From assembly GCA_001003705.1 (NCBI GenBank), contig LCPQ01000001.1:1-58007 (forward strand): a stretch of DNA of 58,007 nt. Reading direction: 5' to 3'. A program made the position numbers and the translations under genes. Shown in pieces: positions 26,963 through 35,715 of this stretch. Below the pieces are notes generated by a model, which did no database searches, had not been told where the DNA came from, and saw only the letters and a program-made list of their open reading frames with translations. Numbering within the stretch: the first letter of the stretch is position 1; every line of letters begins with the position of its first letter. The stretch is from Parcubacteria group bacterium GW2011_GWA2_48_9 (lineage in GTDB: Bacteria > Patescibacteriota > Patescibacteriia > UBA10025).

Positions 26963-27865
26963 ATGTATCGCATTATCCAAAAAAGAAAAGTTTGGTACGC
27001 CATTTCACTCATCCTACTCATCCCGGGAACCATTGCTCTCGTTGCTGGTGGGCTCAAGTTCGGCATCGACTTTACCGGAGGGAGTCTTACGCGGTATACC
27101 TTTGCTGACAAGCGGCCTTCTGTGACGGATGTCGTTGACACGCTAAGGGATAATACTCCCACGGAGTACCAGGCACAGCTCCTCGGTGATAAGGATGTCT
27201 TGCTTCGTACGTCCCCAATGTCAAAAGAGCAACGAACCACCATTCAGAAAAAATTCACTGAACAATTTGGCCAAGTGGAGGAAGCAAGTTACGAAGAAAT
27301 TGGACCAACAATAGGGAAAGAGCTCCGCAGCAGGTCGATATCTTCAATTATTATTGTTCTTGGTCTTATTACAGCCTATATATCCCTAGCCTTTCGTAAA
27401 GTAGGGACTAGTCGTTTGCGTTCCTGGGTGTTCGGGACGGCAGCAATAGTTGCACTTGGCCACGATTTACTATTCGTTGTAGGAGTATTTGCTATTCTCG
27501 GATACTTTTTTTCAATTGAAATTGGGAGCCTCTTTGTAACTGCGCTTCTTACAACTCTCGGGTTTTCCGTACACGATACCATAGTTGTTTTTGACCGTAT
27601 TCGTGAAAGGCTTAGATTCAACCCAGCGAAAACATTTGAGGAGACAGTTAACGAAAGTGTCAATCAGACATTGGTCCGGTCATTAAATACCTCACTCTGC
27701 ACTTTATTGGTCCTCATATGTTTATATTTGTTTGGAGGGGAGTCAATTAAGACGTTCGTTCTTGCGCTGATCATGGGGATATCGATTGGTACGTACTCAT
27801 CAATATTTGTAGCAAGCCCATTAGTCGTTACTTGGGATTTTTTTCAAGCAAAGCGAGGTAGATAA
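26963..27865 (+). CDS. secF: Protein translocase subunit SecF
   Basis: Partner of SecD in the accessory translocase complex. 300 residues with six membrane segments. Hallmarks are KFGIDFTGGSL in the first periplasmic region, TLGFSVHDTIVVFDRIRERL in the fourth-fifth segment region and SLNTSLCTLLVL. It starts 5 bases after secD and forms a two-gene unit with it. The following gap holds no strong terminator, only short weak stems. Confidence 0.96.
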   Translation: MYRIIQKRKVWYAISLILLIPGTIALVAGGLKFGIDFTGGSLTRYTFADKRPSVTDVVDTLRDNTPTEYQAQLLGDKDVLLRTSPMSKEQRTTIQKKFTEQFGQVEEASYEEIGPTIGKELRSRSISSIIIVLGLITAYISLAFRKVGTSRLRSWVFGTAAIVALGHDLLFVVGVFAILGYFFSIEIGSLFVTALLTTLGFSVHDTIVVFDRIRERLRFNPAKTFEETVNESVNQTLVRSLNTSLCTLLVLICLYLFGGESIKTFVLALIMGISIGTYSSIFVASPLVVTWDFFQAKRGR

Positions 27866-27943
27866 TTGACCTAGGAGTGGAGGCCTACCCTGTTGAGAGC
27901 AGAGGACTCTTTGGCGTACACAGAAAAAACTGTTGTAGCTTAC

Positions 27944-27972
27944 TTGACATGTAATTGACAATATGATATACT
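27944..27972 (+). promoter_or_regulatory. Promoter of the sigma-4/HARE-HTH gene
   Basis: TTGACA (27944-27949), 17 bases, TATACT (27967-27972). A second TTGACA-like box at 27955 is too close to the -10. The leader before the ATG at 27988 would be about 9 bases. Confidence 0.78.
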
Positions 27973-27987
27973 AAAAGTGGTAAAAAT

Positions 27988-29106
27988 ATGGAAGAACAGT
28001 CAATATCACTTCTTGATAGAGTAATATCCAGCAAAAAAACAGCGGAAATCGAGCAATTCCAGCCACTTGAAACTATAGCGGCACTTTTGAAACATCTGCC
28101 GTACCGTGAAGAAGACGTGCTCAGGAGAAGGTACGGACTGAGTGCTTCAGAACCAGAGACGCTCGAGGGGATTGGGAAATTATACGGCGTTACTCGTGAG
28201 AGAATACGTCAAGTAGAGTCGTCTGCTATATTGAAGTTGCGAGGATTAAAGAGTTTTCGAGAATTAGTTAAGCCGGTTCAAGACACCATCGCATCAGTGC
28301 TTGAACAGCATGGAGGGGTGATGCGCGAGGAGTCTCTTTTTGCCCACGTTTTACAAATTGCTGGCAATACGGAACAGAATCGTCGAGCAGTGCATTTTAT
28401 GCTATCCGAGCTTCTCAAGGATGTTTTTCAGAAAATCAAACCTACGCGGGAATTACGTGGCTCATGGAAACTTACGGCCGCACCACTACATCTACTCAAT
28501 ATGTCACTAGAGAGACTCATCGATATCATCAGACATGCTGGAAAGCCCGCGCTATTTCATGATTTATACGAGCATGTATCAAAGGACCCTTTTTTCCAAG
28601 AACATGCTTCTCAGTTAACTGAGGATGCTGTCGCCTCATATATAGAGATTAGCCAGCACATAGATAAGAACCCGTATCAGGAGTATGGGCTCATAGAATG
28701 GGGGAACATTGCACCAAAAAGGATGGATGATAAAATATATCTCGTACTAAAAAAACATGGTAAGCCGATGCATTTCACAAAAATTGCGGAAATGATTAAC
28801 CAGATGCACTTTGACGAACGGAAGGCATACCCTCCAACAGTGCATAATGAGTTAATTCTTTCCGAAAAATATGTTCTGATTGGACGGGGTATTTATGCTC
28901 TCAAGGAATGGGGATACACACCCGGGATAGTTGCTGACGTACTTGTACGGACATTGAAGGCCGCGGGAAAGCCGCTATCTCGTAACGACCTCGTTGAAGC
29001 TGTTTTAAAGCAGCGAATTGTTAAGAAGAATACCATCTATCTTGCATTGACTGACAAAAAGGCTTTCCACAGAATGTCTGATGGTACCTATACGCTTGCG
29101 GAATAA
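27988..29106 (+). CDS. Sigma-70 region 4 fused to winged-helix modules including HARE-HTH
   Basis: 372 residues. Residues about 35-87 are a sigma region 4 helix-turn-helix: REEDVLRRRYG and GVTRERIRQVE match the -35-recognition region of housekeeping sigma factors, but no sigma region 2 or 3 is present. The rest is a chain of winged-helix units (about 95-165, 170-240, 245-310 and 313-371); the third, with YLVLKKHGKPMHFTKIAEMI, resembles HARE-HTH, the fold of the RNA polymerase delta subunit. Likely a DNA- or polymerase-binding regulator, not a complete sigma factor. It has a strong promoter of its own. Confidence 0.85.
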   Translation: MEEQSISLLDRVISSKKTAEIEQFQPLETIAALLKHLPYREEDVLRRRYGLSASEPETLEGIGKLYGVTRERIRQVESSAILKLRGLKSFRELVKPVQDTIASVLEQHGGVMREESLFAHVLQIAGNTEQNRRAVHFMLSELLKDVFQKIKPTRELRGSWKLTAAPLHLLNMSLERLIDIIRHAGKPALFHDLYEHVSKDPFFQEHASQLTEDAVASYIEISQHIDKNPYQEYGLIEWGNIAPKRMDDKIYLVLKKHGKPMHFTKIAEMINQMHFDERKAYPPTVHNELILSEKYVLIGRGIYALKEWGYTPGIVADVLVRTLKAAGKPLSRNDLVEAVLKQRIVKKNTIYLALTDKKAFHRMSDGTYTLAE

Positions 29107-29139
29107 TTTCCGCGTTTAACCCATCGCTCTTTTTCTCCT

Positions 29140-30537
29140 ATGGGAGACTTTCTTGATCCTTCAGCGTTAACACGCGTAGACAACCCATTTGATGCCATGC
29201 TTTTTCTCATCCAGCACGGGGGATGGGTAGTTTTAGTGATCACTACCATGTGGGGCATTTGGATTGGCTGGCTGGAGTACATTAGGAATAGATATGACGC
29301 GAGCGTTGAGTTCGCTTTACTAGCAATTGACATACCAAAAAATAATGAACAAAGCCCAAAGGCTGTTGAGCACATTTTTTCTCACTTCACTGGTATTCAG
29401 AAGCACGGCACACTCTACGAACGTTACGTGAAAGGGTATAATCAGCAAGGCTTTAGTTTGGAAATAGTGAGTATAGAGGGGTACATTCAATTCTTAATAA
29501 GAACTCCGAAGGAGTTTCGCGATTTAGTTGAGGCAGCCACCTACGCCCAGTATCCTGATGCGGAGATTACTGAAGTTGAGGATTACATCGACAGCATGCC
29601 TAAGCCGTTAGAACTGCCCCACAAAGATTATGATCTTTATGGAACCGAATTTAAGCTTGAAAGAAAGGATGTGTATCCGATAAAAACCTATCCACAATGG
29701 GAGCATCCCTTAACTCAAACCTTTCTTGACCCTATGGCTTCTCTTCTTGAAATCATGTCTCGCTTTGGGCCGGGAGAGCAGCTATGGCTTCAGATAGTAA
29801 TTGCCCCAATTGACCCGGAGTGGAGAAAAAGAGGCATTGCCCTAATCCGAAAACTTATTGGAAAAAAGTCTGAAAGTAAAGGAACCGACTGGTTCTATTT
29901 CCCTCGAGAGGTTTCCCGTGGGTTAACTGAATCAATAACAAGTAGTATCATCCCGCCGAGTGAAGGCCAAAGACCAGAGAAAAAGGAGCGCGAATGGCCA
30001 TCACTTATGCAGCATTTATCACCCGATGAACGCGCCACAGTTGAGGCAATTGGGTATAAAATTGCCAAGATTGGCTTTTTAAGCAAGATTAGAATGGTTT
30101 ACTATGCCCGAAAAGAGGTTATGCAAAAATCAAAGGGCGTAAACGCAATTGTAGGTGCTATCAAGCAGTTTAATACATTGGATCTCAACGCATTTAAAGT
30201 CGATAAAAAATCCCGCACGAAAGTATACTATGTCCGCGTGAAAAATAGACTGTTATGGCGACAGCGCCGTATCTTATGGGGGTACCGCTACAGAAGCCTC
30301 AAGAGAGGTAGAAACCGCTATGTGCTTAACACAGAAGAACTCGCTTCAATTTTTCACTTCCCTGTGATGACTGTTCGCGCACCGTTGGTTCAGAAGGCAC
30401 AAACAAAGAAGTCGGAACCGCCTTCGAAACTTCCTATCGAACATTTTTTTAATACTCCAGAGCCCGTATCAGTCGGATCTGGCGTCCAAACAGCAGAAGA
30501 GCGGGGTACGCCCCCAGCAAATCTTCCATTCGCCTAG
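29140..30537 (+). CDS. Membrane-anchored conserved protein paired with a TraD-like ATPase
   Basis: 465 residues with one hydrophobic segment at about 27-45 and a large cytoplasmic-type remainder. The region about 70-350 is mixed alpha/beta, with YERYVKGYNQQGFSLE and GPGEQLWLQIVIAP resembling N-terminal domains of proteins encoded with VirB4/TraD-type ATPases; the C-terminus is Pro/Thr-rich and probably disordered. The next gene starts 2 bases after the stop, so the two very likely act together in DNA or protein transfer across the membrane. No relaxase or mating-pair proteins are in the window. Exact family not identified with certainty. Confidence 0.75.
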   Translation: MGDFLDPSALTRVDNPFDAMLFLIQHGGWVVLVITTMWGIWIGWLEYIRNRYDASVEFALLAIDIPKNNEQSPKAVEHIFSHFTGIQKHGTLYERYVKGYNQQGFSLEIVSIEGYIQFLIRTPKEFRDLVEAATYAQYPDAEITEVEDYIDSMPKPLELPHKDYDLYGTEFKLERKDVYPIKTYPQWEHPLTQTFLDPMASLLEIMSRFGPGEQLWLQIVIAPIDPEWRKRGIALIRKLIGKKSESKGTDWFYFPREVSRGLTESITSSIIPPSEGQRPEKKEREWPSLMQHLSPDERATVEAIGYKIAKIGFLSKIRMVYYARKEVMQKSKGVNAIVGAIKQFNTLDLNAFKVDKKSRTKVYYVRVKNRLLWRQRRILWGYRYRSLKRGRNRYVLNTEELASIFHFPVMTVRAPLVQKAQTKKSEPPSKLPIEHFFNTPEPVSVGSGVQTAEERGTPPANLPFA

Positions 30538-30539
30538 CT

Positions 30540-32210
30540 ATGTCGACAGACCAAAATAACATAGAAATAACCGTATTCGCTAAAACAAACTTCCGTAATC
30601 AGGACAGGCGTTTTGGCATTAAGATAGATGATCGTCGCCGTCACATGTATTTGATAGGGAAAACCGGCATGGGGAAGACGACAGTATTAGAGAACATGAT
30701 TATCGCAGATATTCGATCTGGCAGAGGACTCGCCGTGGTTGATCCTCACGGCGACCTTGTTGAGAAGGTGATCAATTTCATACCGTCATATCGAATCAAC
30801 GATGTGGTGTATATGAATCCTGGTGATTTAGAATATCCTATTGGATTTAATGTATTAGAAAGCGTTGACATCACCCAGCGCCATCTTGTCGCGTCAGGAC
30901 TCATGGGCGTTTTCACGAAGATATGGGAAGGAGTCTGGAGTGCACGAATGGAATACATTCTCAATAACTGTATATTAGCGTTACTCGAATATCCGGGCTC
31001 CACGATGCTCGGCATCGCCAGAATACTCGTCGACAAAGGGTTTCGCAGAAAAGTGATTGAAAAGATCACTGATCCCGTAGTCAAAAGTTTTTGGAAAGAC
31101 GAGTACGCGGCGTATAACGACAAGTTCAGAAACGAGGCAATAGCACCGATACAGAATAAAGTAGGACAGTTCCTCTCCAGTGCGCTGATTCGAAATATAG
31201 TTGGTCAGCCGAAAAGTACGATCGATTTACGTAATCTCATGGATACGGAGAAGATAGTACTTCTGAACCTTGCGAAAGGAAGAATTGGCGAAGCCAGCTC
31301 GTCACTTCTCGGAGCAATGATGATAACACGTCTCCAACTAGCAGCAATGAGCCGCGTTGACATTCCCGAAGAAGAACGAAAGGACTTCTTTCTCTATGTA
31401 GATGAGTTTCAGAACTTTGCGACAGAAAGTTTTGCCGGCATACTCTCAGAAGCTAGAAAATACCGATTGGACCTGATTCTGGCACACCAATATATTGAGC
31501 AGCTGAGTGAAGAGGTTCGCGCGGCAGTTTTCGGAAACGTCGGAACCATCATGTGTTTTCGTGTCGGCGCTGCTGATGCCGAGTTTCTCGCGAAAGAATT
31601 TTTTCCAACTTTTGCTGAGGAAGATTTGCTTAACCTAACAAAATACAACGTATACATGAAACTGATGATCGATGGTGTTGCATCTGAGCCATTTTCTGCG
31701 TCTACATTACCACCGCTTGCTGGCCTCACCAACAATCGGGATAAGGTGATCGATGTTTCACGTGAACGGTATGGAAAACCTAGAGCTATTGTTGAGGAGA
31801 AAATTCTTCGCTGGAGCGGTGTAGATGAGGTATTTCGTGCAACAGCTGAAGAAGAGAACGAATCGTTCCACCAAATCGAGCCTATATATCGCGAGGGAAG
31901 TAAACGGCCGCAACAACGTCCGTTCCAAGAGCGTTTCGACCGGCCGCGACCTGATAGACGCCCCCAGAGAAGGCAAGCGCCACCCACTGAGGTCATACGA
32001 GATGTCCGGCCAGTAGAAGTAAACACTGAGCCAGCCATTTCGCTGCGTGAAGCGCTTACGCGCACACCGACTTCTATTCACCAAAAGAAGCCAACACCAC
32101 CTCAGCAGAACCAGCAAAAGACGTATCAGCAGCCGCCTCAATATCCACAACATCACCTTAATCCCGGCGAAATTGCACACCCGCTACCTCCAAACTCATC
32201 GAGCCACTAA
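30540..32210 (+). CDS. TraD/VirD4-like type IV secretion coupling ATPase
   Basis: 556 residues. Walker A LIGKTGMGKTT (about 38-48), VDPHGDLVEKV typical of the HerA/TraG superfamily, Walker B FFLYVDEFQNF, and a sensor-like LILAHQYIEQL form the TraM-recognition/AAA domain. The last hundred residues are rich in Pro, Gln and Arg and probably disordered. There is no membrane segment, so anchoring is probably by the upstream protein. Related pairs are widespread in Patescibacteria, where they may serve DNA uptake or transfer; the role here is inferred. Confidence 0.88.
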   Translation: MSTDQNNIEITVFAKTNFRNQDRRFGIKIDDRRRHMYLIGKTGMGKTTVLENMIIADIRSGRGLAVVDPHGDLVEKVINFIPSYRINDVVYMNPGDLEYPIGFNVLESVDITQRHLVASGLMGVFTKIWEGVWSARMEYILNNCILALLEYPGSTMLGIARILVDKGFRRKVIEKITDPVVKSFWKDEYAAYNDKFRNEAIAPIQNKVGQFLSSALIRNIVGQPKSTIDLRNLMDTEKIVLLNLAKGRIGEASSSLLGAMMITRLQLAAMSRVDIPEEERKDFFLYVDEFQNFATESFAGILSEARKYRLDLILAHQYIEQLSEEVRAAVFGNVGTIMCFRVGAADAEFLAKEFFPTFAEEDLLNLTKYNVYMKLMIDGVASEPFSASTLPPLAGLTNNRDKVIDVSRERYGKPRAIVEEKILRWSGVDEVFRATAEEENESFHQIEPIYREGSKRPQQRPFQERFDRPRPDRRPQRRQAPPTEVIRDVRPVEVNTEPAISLREALTRTPTSIHQKKPTPPQQNQQKTYQQPPQYPQHHLNPGEIAHPLPPNSSSH

Positions 32211-32229
32211 TCCCACACTGTAGCCGCAC

Positions 32230-32260
32230 TTGATTCTTTTCCTTGGCCTGGTACCATAAT
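32230..32260 (+). promoter_or_regulatory. Weak promoter and structured leader of the 97-residue gene
   Basis: TTGATT (32230-32235) is followed by overlapping -10 candidates TACCAT (spacer 16) and CATAAT (spacer 19). GTACC at 32251-32255 has an inverted copy GGTAC at 32274-32278, and the leader of about 85 bases also holds ACGGC/GCCGT and TGACT/AGTCA stems. The arrangement suggests regulation, but each element is weak alone. Confidence 0.4.
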
Positions 32261-32347
32261 GTGGCGCTTTTAAGGTACACGGCTCGTTATGGCCGTATTA
32301 CCTGTTTGACAGTGACTGCAAGTAACCCAGTCAACGAGGAGCTGCTC

Positions 32348-32641
32348 ATGCAAAATACAAACAAAGTTGTTCTTAAAGGAACCGTGCTTACAGCCCACGA
32401 AGTTGGCGCCCTCAAAACTCTGGGGCCAGGGATATGGTTAGATGATGCACATTCTTGTGATGTGAGACTCATCGCTGTAATGCCAAGTGAACAGGTGGTA
32501 GATCTTGGCACGGTTGATGTCAGTCTTGCCGAAGTTGGGAGAGGAGATCTTCTGAAGGGCCCGTACAGGCTCGAGGACGGTACAGAGGTGTGTATCTCAA
32601 GTACTGTCACAGATTTCACCCAGTTTCTTATCGAGACATGA
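32348..32641 (+). CDS. Orphan 97-residue protein, function unknown
   Basis: The start at 32348 is fixed by GAGGAG six bases upstream, one of the clearest ribosome binding sites in the window; a longer frame from 32243 lacks one. The 97-residue product is cytoplasmic-type, acidic, without membrane segments, and predicted by eye to be mostly beta strand (KVVLKGTVLTAHE, VDLGTVDVSL, DGTEVCISSTV). I recognise no family. It is a single-gene unit: weak promoter upstream and a perfect terminator directly at the stop codon. Confidence 0.7.
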   Translation: MQNTNKVVLKGTVLTAHEVGALKTLGPGIWLDDAHSCDVRLIAVMPSEQVVDLGTVDVSLAEVGRGDLLKGPYRLEDGTEVCISSTVTDFTQFLIET

Positions 32642-32674
32642 ACGGCGCAAAAACACCTGTTGCCGTTCTTTTCT
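32640..32674 (+). terminator. Rho-independent terminator of the 97-residue gene
   Basis: GAACGGC (32640-32646) pairs perfectly over seven bases with GCCGTTC (32662-32668), followed by TTTTCTT. The stem begins inside the stop codon, and its right arm overlaps the -35 element of mnmA. Confidence 0.75.
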
Positions 32675-32688
32675 TATATTGCTACTAT
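32660..32688 (+). promoter_or_regulatory. Promoter of mnmA
   Basis: TTGCCG (32660-32665), 17 bases, TACTAT (32683-32688). Eight bases separate the -10 box from the mnmA ATG at 32697, so the transcript would have almost no leader. Confidence 0.55.
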
Positions 32689-32696
32689 TTTGAATT

Positions 32697-33770
32697 ATGA
32701 AGGGTAGAGTTTTTTTAGGGATGTCGGGTGGTGTTGATTCCGCAGTTGCTGGGGCGATTTTATTACAGCAAGGTTATGAAGTACATGGTGTATTCATTAA
32801 AGCATGGGAAAAAACTGTTTCAACCCAAGCCGTGTGTCCATGGGAAGAAGACCAACGCGAGGTTGAGCGTGTCTGTAAACACCTAGACATACCATGGGAG
32901 ACGTGGAATCTCACACGGGAATATTCAACTCGCGTTTTTGATTACATGATCAGGGAATTTCAAAATGGCCGTACGCCTAATCCCGATATTATGTGTAATA
33001 GGGAAATTAAGTTTAATGAGTTTCTTAAGCGCGCAATGGCTGCTGGGGCCGACTTTATTTCAACTGGACACTATGCGAGATGTGTGAGTGAAGGCCATGA
33101 GTACATGCTATGTAAAGGCGTTGACACGGAAAAAGATCAATCGTACTTTCTATACACACTTAGTCAGGAACAATTGGCAAAAACACTATTTCCGATTGGG
33201 GAAATGACAAAAAATGCTGTTCGCATGCTTGCTAGGAAACTTAGACTTCCAAATGCAGACAGGAAAGACAGCCAAGGCATATGTTTCATTGGTAATGTAA
33301 AAATGAAGGATTTTTTACAACCGTATCTAAATCAACGCGTGGGCCAGGTTCTCGATAATCATGGGAGGAGCGTAGGAACACATGCGGGGCAGGCTTTTTT
33401 TACTATCGGCCAGCGCCACGGCATTGGGGTTGGCGGAGGTGCGCCATACTATGTCGTTGCCAAAAACTCAGAAACAAACACCATTACGGTTGCTCGTGAA
33501 AATCATGATACACTACTGCTATCCAGCTTCTTGACTGCTCAGGAGCCCTCATGGGTAGGTAAGTCGACCACTTTTCCACTTGCCTGCACAGCCAAGATAC
33601 GTTACAGACAACCAGACCAGGATTGCTTCGTAACAGAAGCTGGGATGAATCTCAATGTTTCATTCACTCAGCCGCAGCGGGCGGTAACACCTGGACAATC
33701 AGTAGTCTTTTACCAACAAGGGAAAGTGTTAGGAGGCGCCATTATCAGCAATGCACATGACAACAAATAG
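32697..33770 (+). CDS. mnmA: tRNA-specific 2-thiouridylase MnmA
   Basis: Adds sulfur at the wobble U34 of tRNA-Lys, -Glu and -Gln. 357 residues. The PP-loop GMSGGVDSA binds ATP; the catalytic cysteines are in MCNREIKF and GICFIG. The motifs GHYARC, DQSYFLY and the C-terminal beta barrel with FTIGQRHGIGVGGG are all in place. The sulfur donor system is not in the window. Its end overlaps the start of alaS by 14 bases. Confidence 0.96.
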   Translation: MKGRVFLGMSGGVDSAVAGAILLQQGYEVHGVFIKAWEKTVSTQAVCPWEEDQREVERVCKHLDIPWETWNLTREYSTRVFDYMIREFQNGRTPNPDIMCNREIKFNEFLKRAMAAGADFISTGHYARCVSEGHEYMLCKGVDTEKDQSYFLYTLSQEQLAKTLFPIGEMTKNAVRMLARKLRLPNADRKDSQGICFIGNVKMKDFLQPYLNQRVGQVLDNHGRSVGTHAGQAFFTIGQRHGIGVGGGAPYYVVAKNSETNTITVARENHDTLLLSSFLTAQEPSWVGKSTTFPLACTAKIRYRQPDQDCFVTEAGMNLNVSFTQPQRAVTPGQSVVFYQQGKVLGGAIISNAHDNK

Positions 33771-35607
33771 CCTTCGTAAGAAATTTCTACAATTTTTTAA
33801 AAAAAATGGTCATACTGTCTTACCGTCTTCGAGTTTGATTCCTGCTAACGACCCATCAGTGCTTTTCACGACTGCTGGAATGCAGCAGTTTAAGTCGTAT
33901 TTTTTAGGGAAAAAGGATGCGCAGAAGGATTTCGGGTCCAGGCGACTGGCTACTTCCCAGCTTTGCATTCGAACCTCTGATATTGAATCAGTAGGGGATG
34001 TATCTCATTTAACATTTTTTGAGATGCTTGGAAATTTTTCGATTGGTGACTACTTTAAGAAAGAGGCCATCGATCTTGGGTACCAATTTTTGGTTCATCG
34101 GGCGCACCTACAACCTGAGAAAATATACGCCACCTACTTTTCTGGAGCTGATGGGCTACCTGAAGATCGTGAGGCGCGAACACTTCTCGAAAATCATGTT
34201 GCTGCGGGTCGGATACACGGCTTTCCAAAAAAAGACAACTGGTGGGGGCCGACTGGTGACGCAGGCCCGTGTGGTCCATGTGCCGAATTCCATTACGATC
34301 TTACGGGCGTGTCATGTGAAAAGGGGACGCTCTGCATACCGAATTGTACGTGCGGAAGATTCGTTGAAATATGGAATCTTGTGTTTACTGAGTACGATTT
34401 TCACCCTGGCAAAAAACTCGCCTTACTTCCACAAAAAAATATTGATACTGGCCTTGGGCTCGAGAGACTCGCCATGGCAGTGCAGAAAAAAACAAGTGTC
34501 TACGAGACTGATGGCTATGAATCGCTTATCGACGCGATAACGAGTGATAAAAATTTCGGATCATTGGGCGCCTCTGAAGATAAACGACGCGTACGAATTG
34601 TCGCCGACCATTTGAAAGCGTGTTTTTTTATTGTTATCGAAGGAGTTCAATTCTCGAACAAGGAACGCGGATATGTGCTTCGGCGTTTATACAGGCGGGC
34701 GGCAGATCAGTTCATGCAGCCCTCTTTTTCGTTTTTCCCCTTTATGGAATTAATTGCACGTCAGTATGAGGTCCTCTCCCCTCAACTCTCCAAAAGTCTC
34801 GATGAAGTTCGACAGTTATTGGAGCGTGAGGATGTTTCATACAAAAAAATATTGAGCGTAAACGTTGAGGATGCAGTGAAGAAGTATTTAACACACACAA
34901 CAGTTCCTGACACACAACAGCATGGCATTCCGTCAAAACGCGCGCTCCCAGCATCTGATGCCTTTCAATTATACTCCACTTATGGAATTTCCCCTGAACG
35001 ACTCCAGCGTGCCGGATTTACATTCTCAATTACCGATTTCGACAAGGAGGTAGCCTCTCATCAGGAAAAATCTCGAGCTGGCTCTGAAAGCAAATTTGGA
35101 GGTCACGGCCTTTCTAGTCTCGATGCCACTTCATACTCCGATAAGGAGCGCTGGCAGATTACTAAGTTGCATACGGCAACGCACCTACTTCACCAGGCAC
35201 TTCGAAGCATTTTAGGTAACCATGTTCGCCAACAAGGATCAGATATTACCCCAGAACGTTTACGCTTCGACTTTGAACATCCAGAAAAGTTGACCGACCA
35301 GCAAAAGAAATCCATCGAAGAACTTGTTAATGCGATTATCCAGCAAGACCTTCAGGTAACCCACGAGGAAATGTCTCTCGATGACGCGCTGGCGTCGGGC
35401 GCACTGTCATTTTTCCGAGAAAAATATCCACCCAGAGTGACTATATATCGTGTCGGTGATTTCAGTAAGGAGATATGCGGTGGCCCTCATGTTACGCATT
35501 CGAAACAAATTGGGAAATTCTCAATAGCATCTGAAAAGTCTTCATCTGCCGGAGTAAGGCGTATCAAGGCAGTCGTTGACGGAGGCAATGATGCGCCAGA
35601 TCCTTGA
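33757..35607 (+). CDS. alaS: Alanyl-tRNA synthetase lacking the C-terminal C-Ala region
   Basis: Charges tRNA-Ala. 616 residues from the ATG at 33757 (another ATG lies 6 bases upstream), against about 870 in most bacteria. The class II catalytic core includes FTTAGMQQFK, EMLGNFSIGDYFK and GDAGPCGPCAEFHYD. The editing domain is kept, with HTATHLLHQ and CGGPHVTHS supplying zinc ligands. The protein stops after the editing domain, so the DHHA1/C-Ala part that aids oligomerisation and tRNA elbow binding is missing. No leftover of it is visible downstream, so this is a natural short form. Confidence 0.94.
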   Translation: MTTNSLRKKFLQFFKKNGHTVLPSSSLIPANDPSVLFTTAGMQQFKSYFLGKKDAQKDFGSRRLATSQLCIRTSDIESVGDVSHLTFFEMLGNFSIGDYFKKEAIDLGYQFLVHRAHLQPEKIYATYFSGADGLPEDREARTLLENHVAAGRIHGFPKKDNWWGPTGDAGPCGPCAEFHYDLTGVSCEKGTLCIPNCTCGRFVEIWNLVFTEYDFHPGKKLALLPQKNIDTGLGLERLAMAVQKKTSVYETDGYESLIDAITSDKNFGSLGASEDKRRVRIVADHLKACFFIVIEGVQFSNKERGYVLRRLYRRAADQFMQPSFSFFPFMELIARQYEVLSPQLSKSLDEVRQLLEREDVSYKKILSVNVEDAVKKYLTHTTVPDTQQHGIPSKRALPASDAFQLYSTYGISPERLQRAGFTFSITDFDKEVASHQEKSRAGSESKFGGHGLSSLDATSYSDKERWQITKLHTATHLLHQALRSILGNHVRQQGSDITPERLRFDFEHPEKLTDQQKKSIEELVNAIIQQDLQVTHEEMSLDDALASGALSFFREKYPPRVTIYRVGDFSKEICGGPHVTHSKQIGKFSIASEKSSSAGVRRIKAVVDGGNDAPDP

Positions 35608-35632
35608 CGGGAAGCCCGTGCTTCGGTAAAAT
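35604..35632 (+). promoter_or_regulatory. Promoter of the infA-to-rpsI ribosomal operon
   Basis: TTGACG (35604-35609, overlapping the alaS stop), 17 bases, TAAAAT (35627-35632). The transcript would carry a leader of about 110 bases, long compared with other leaders in this window. Confidence 0.72.
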
Positions 35633-35687
35633 AAAGCCAATATACCCCTGTTCGCACGAACGTGGCTAGCCTTAGCGGAAGTTTGCA

Positions 35688-35715
35688 GGTTCTAAAAGCT
35701 GCATGTTTTAGGGCC
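35688..35715 (+). promoter_or_regulatory. Leader hairpin of the ribosomal operon
   Basis: GGTTCTAAAA (35688-35697) pairs with TTTTAGGGCC (35706-35715) over ten positions including two G-U pairs, around the loop GCTGCATG. No T run follows, so it is not a terminator. Position in the long leader upstream of infA suggests an autoregulatory protein-binding structure, for example for S4 encoded in the operon. Confidence 0.5.

Noticed and set aside
27866-27943. Terminator after secF
   Set aside because: Only four-base stems (TAGG/CCTA, AGAG/CTCT) without a following T run are present.
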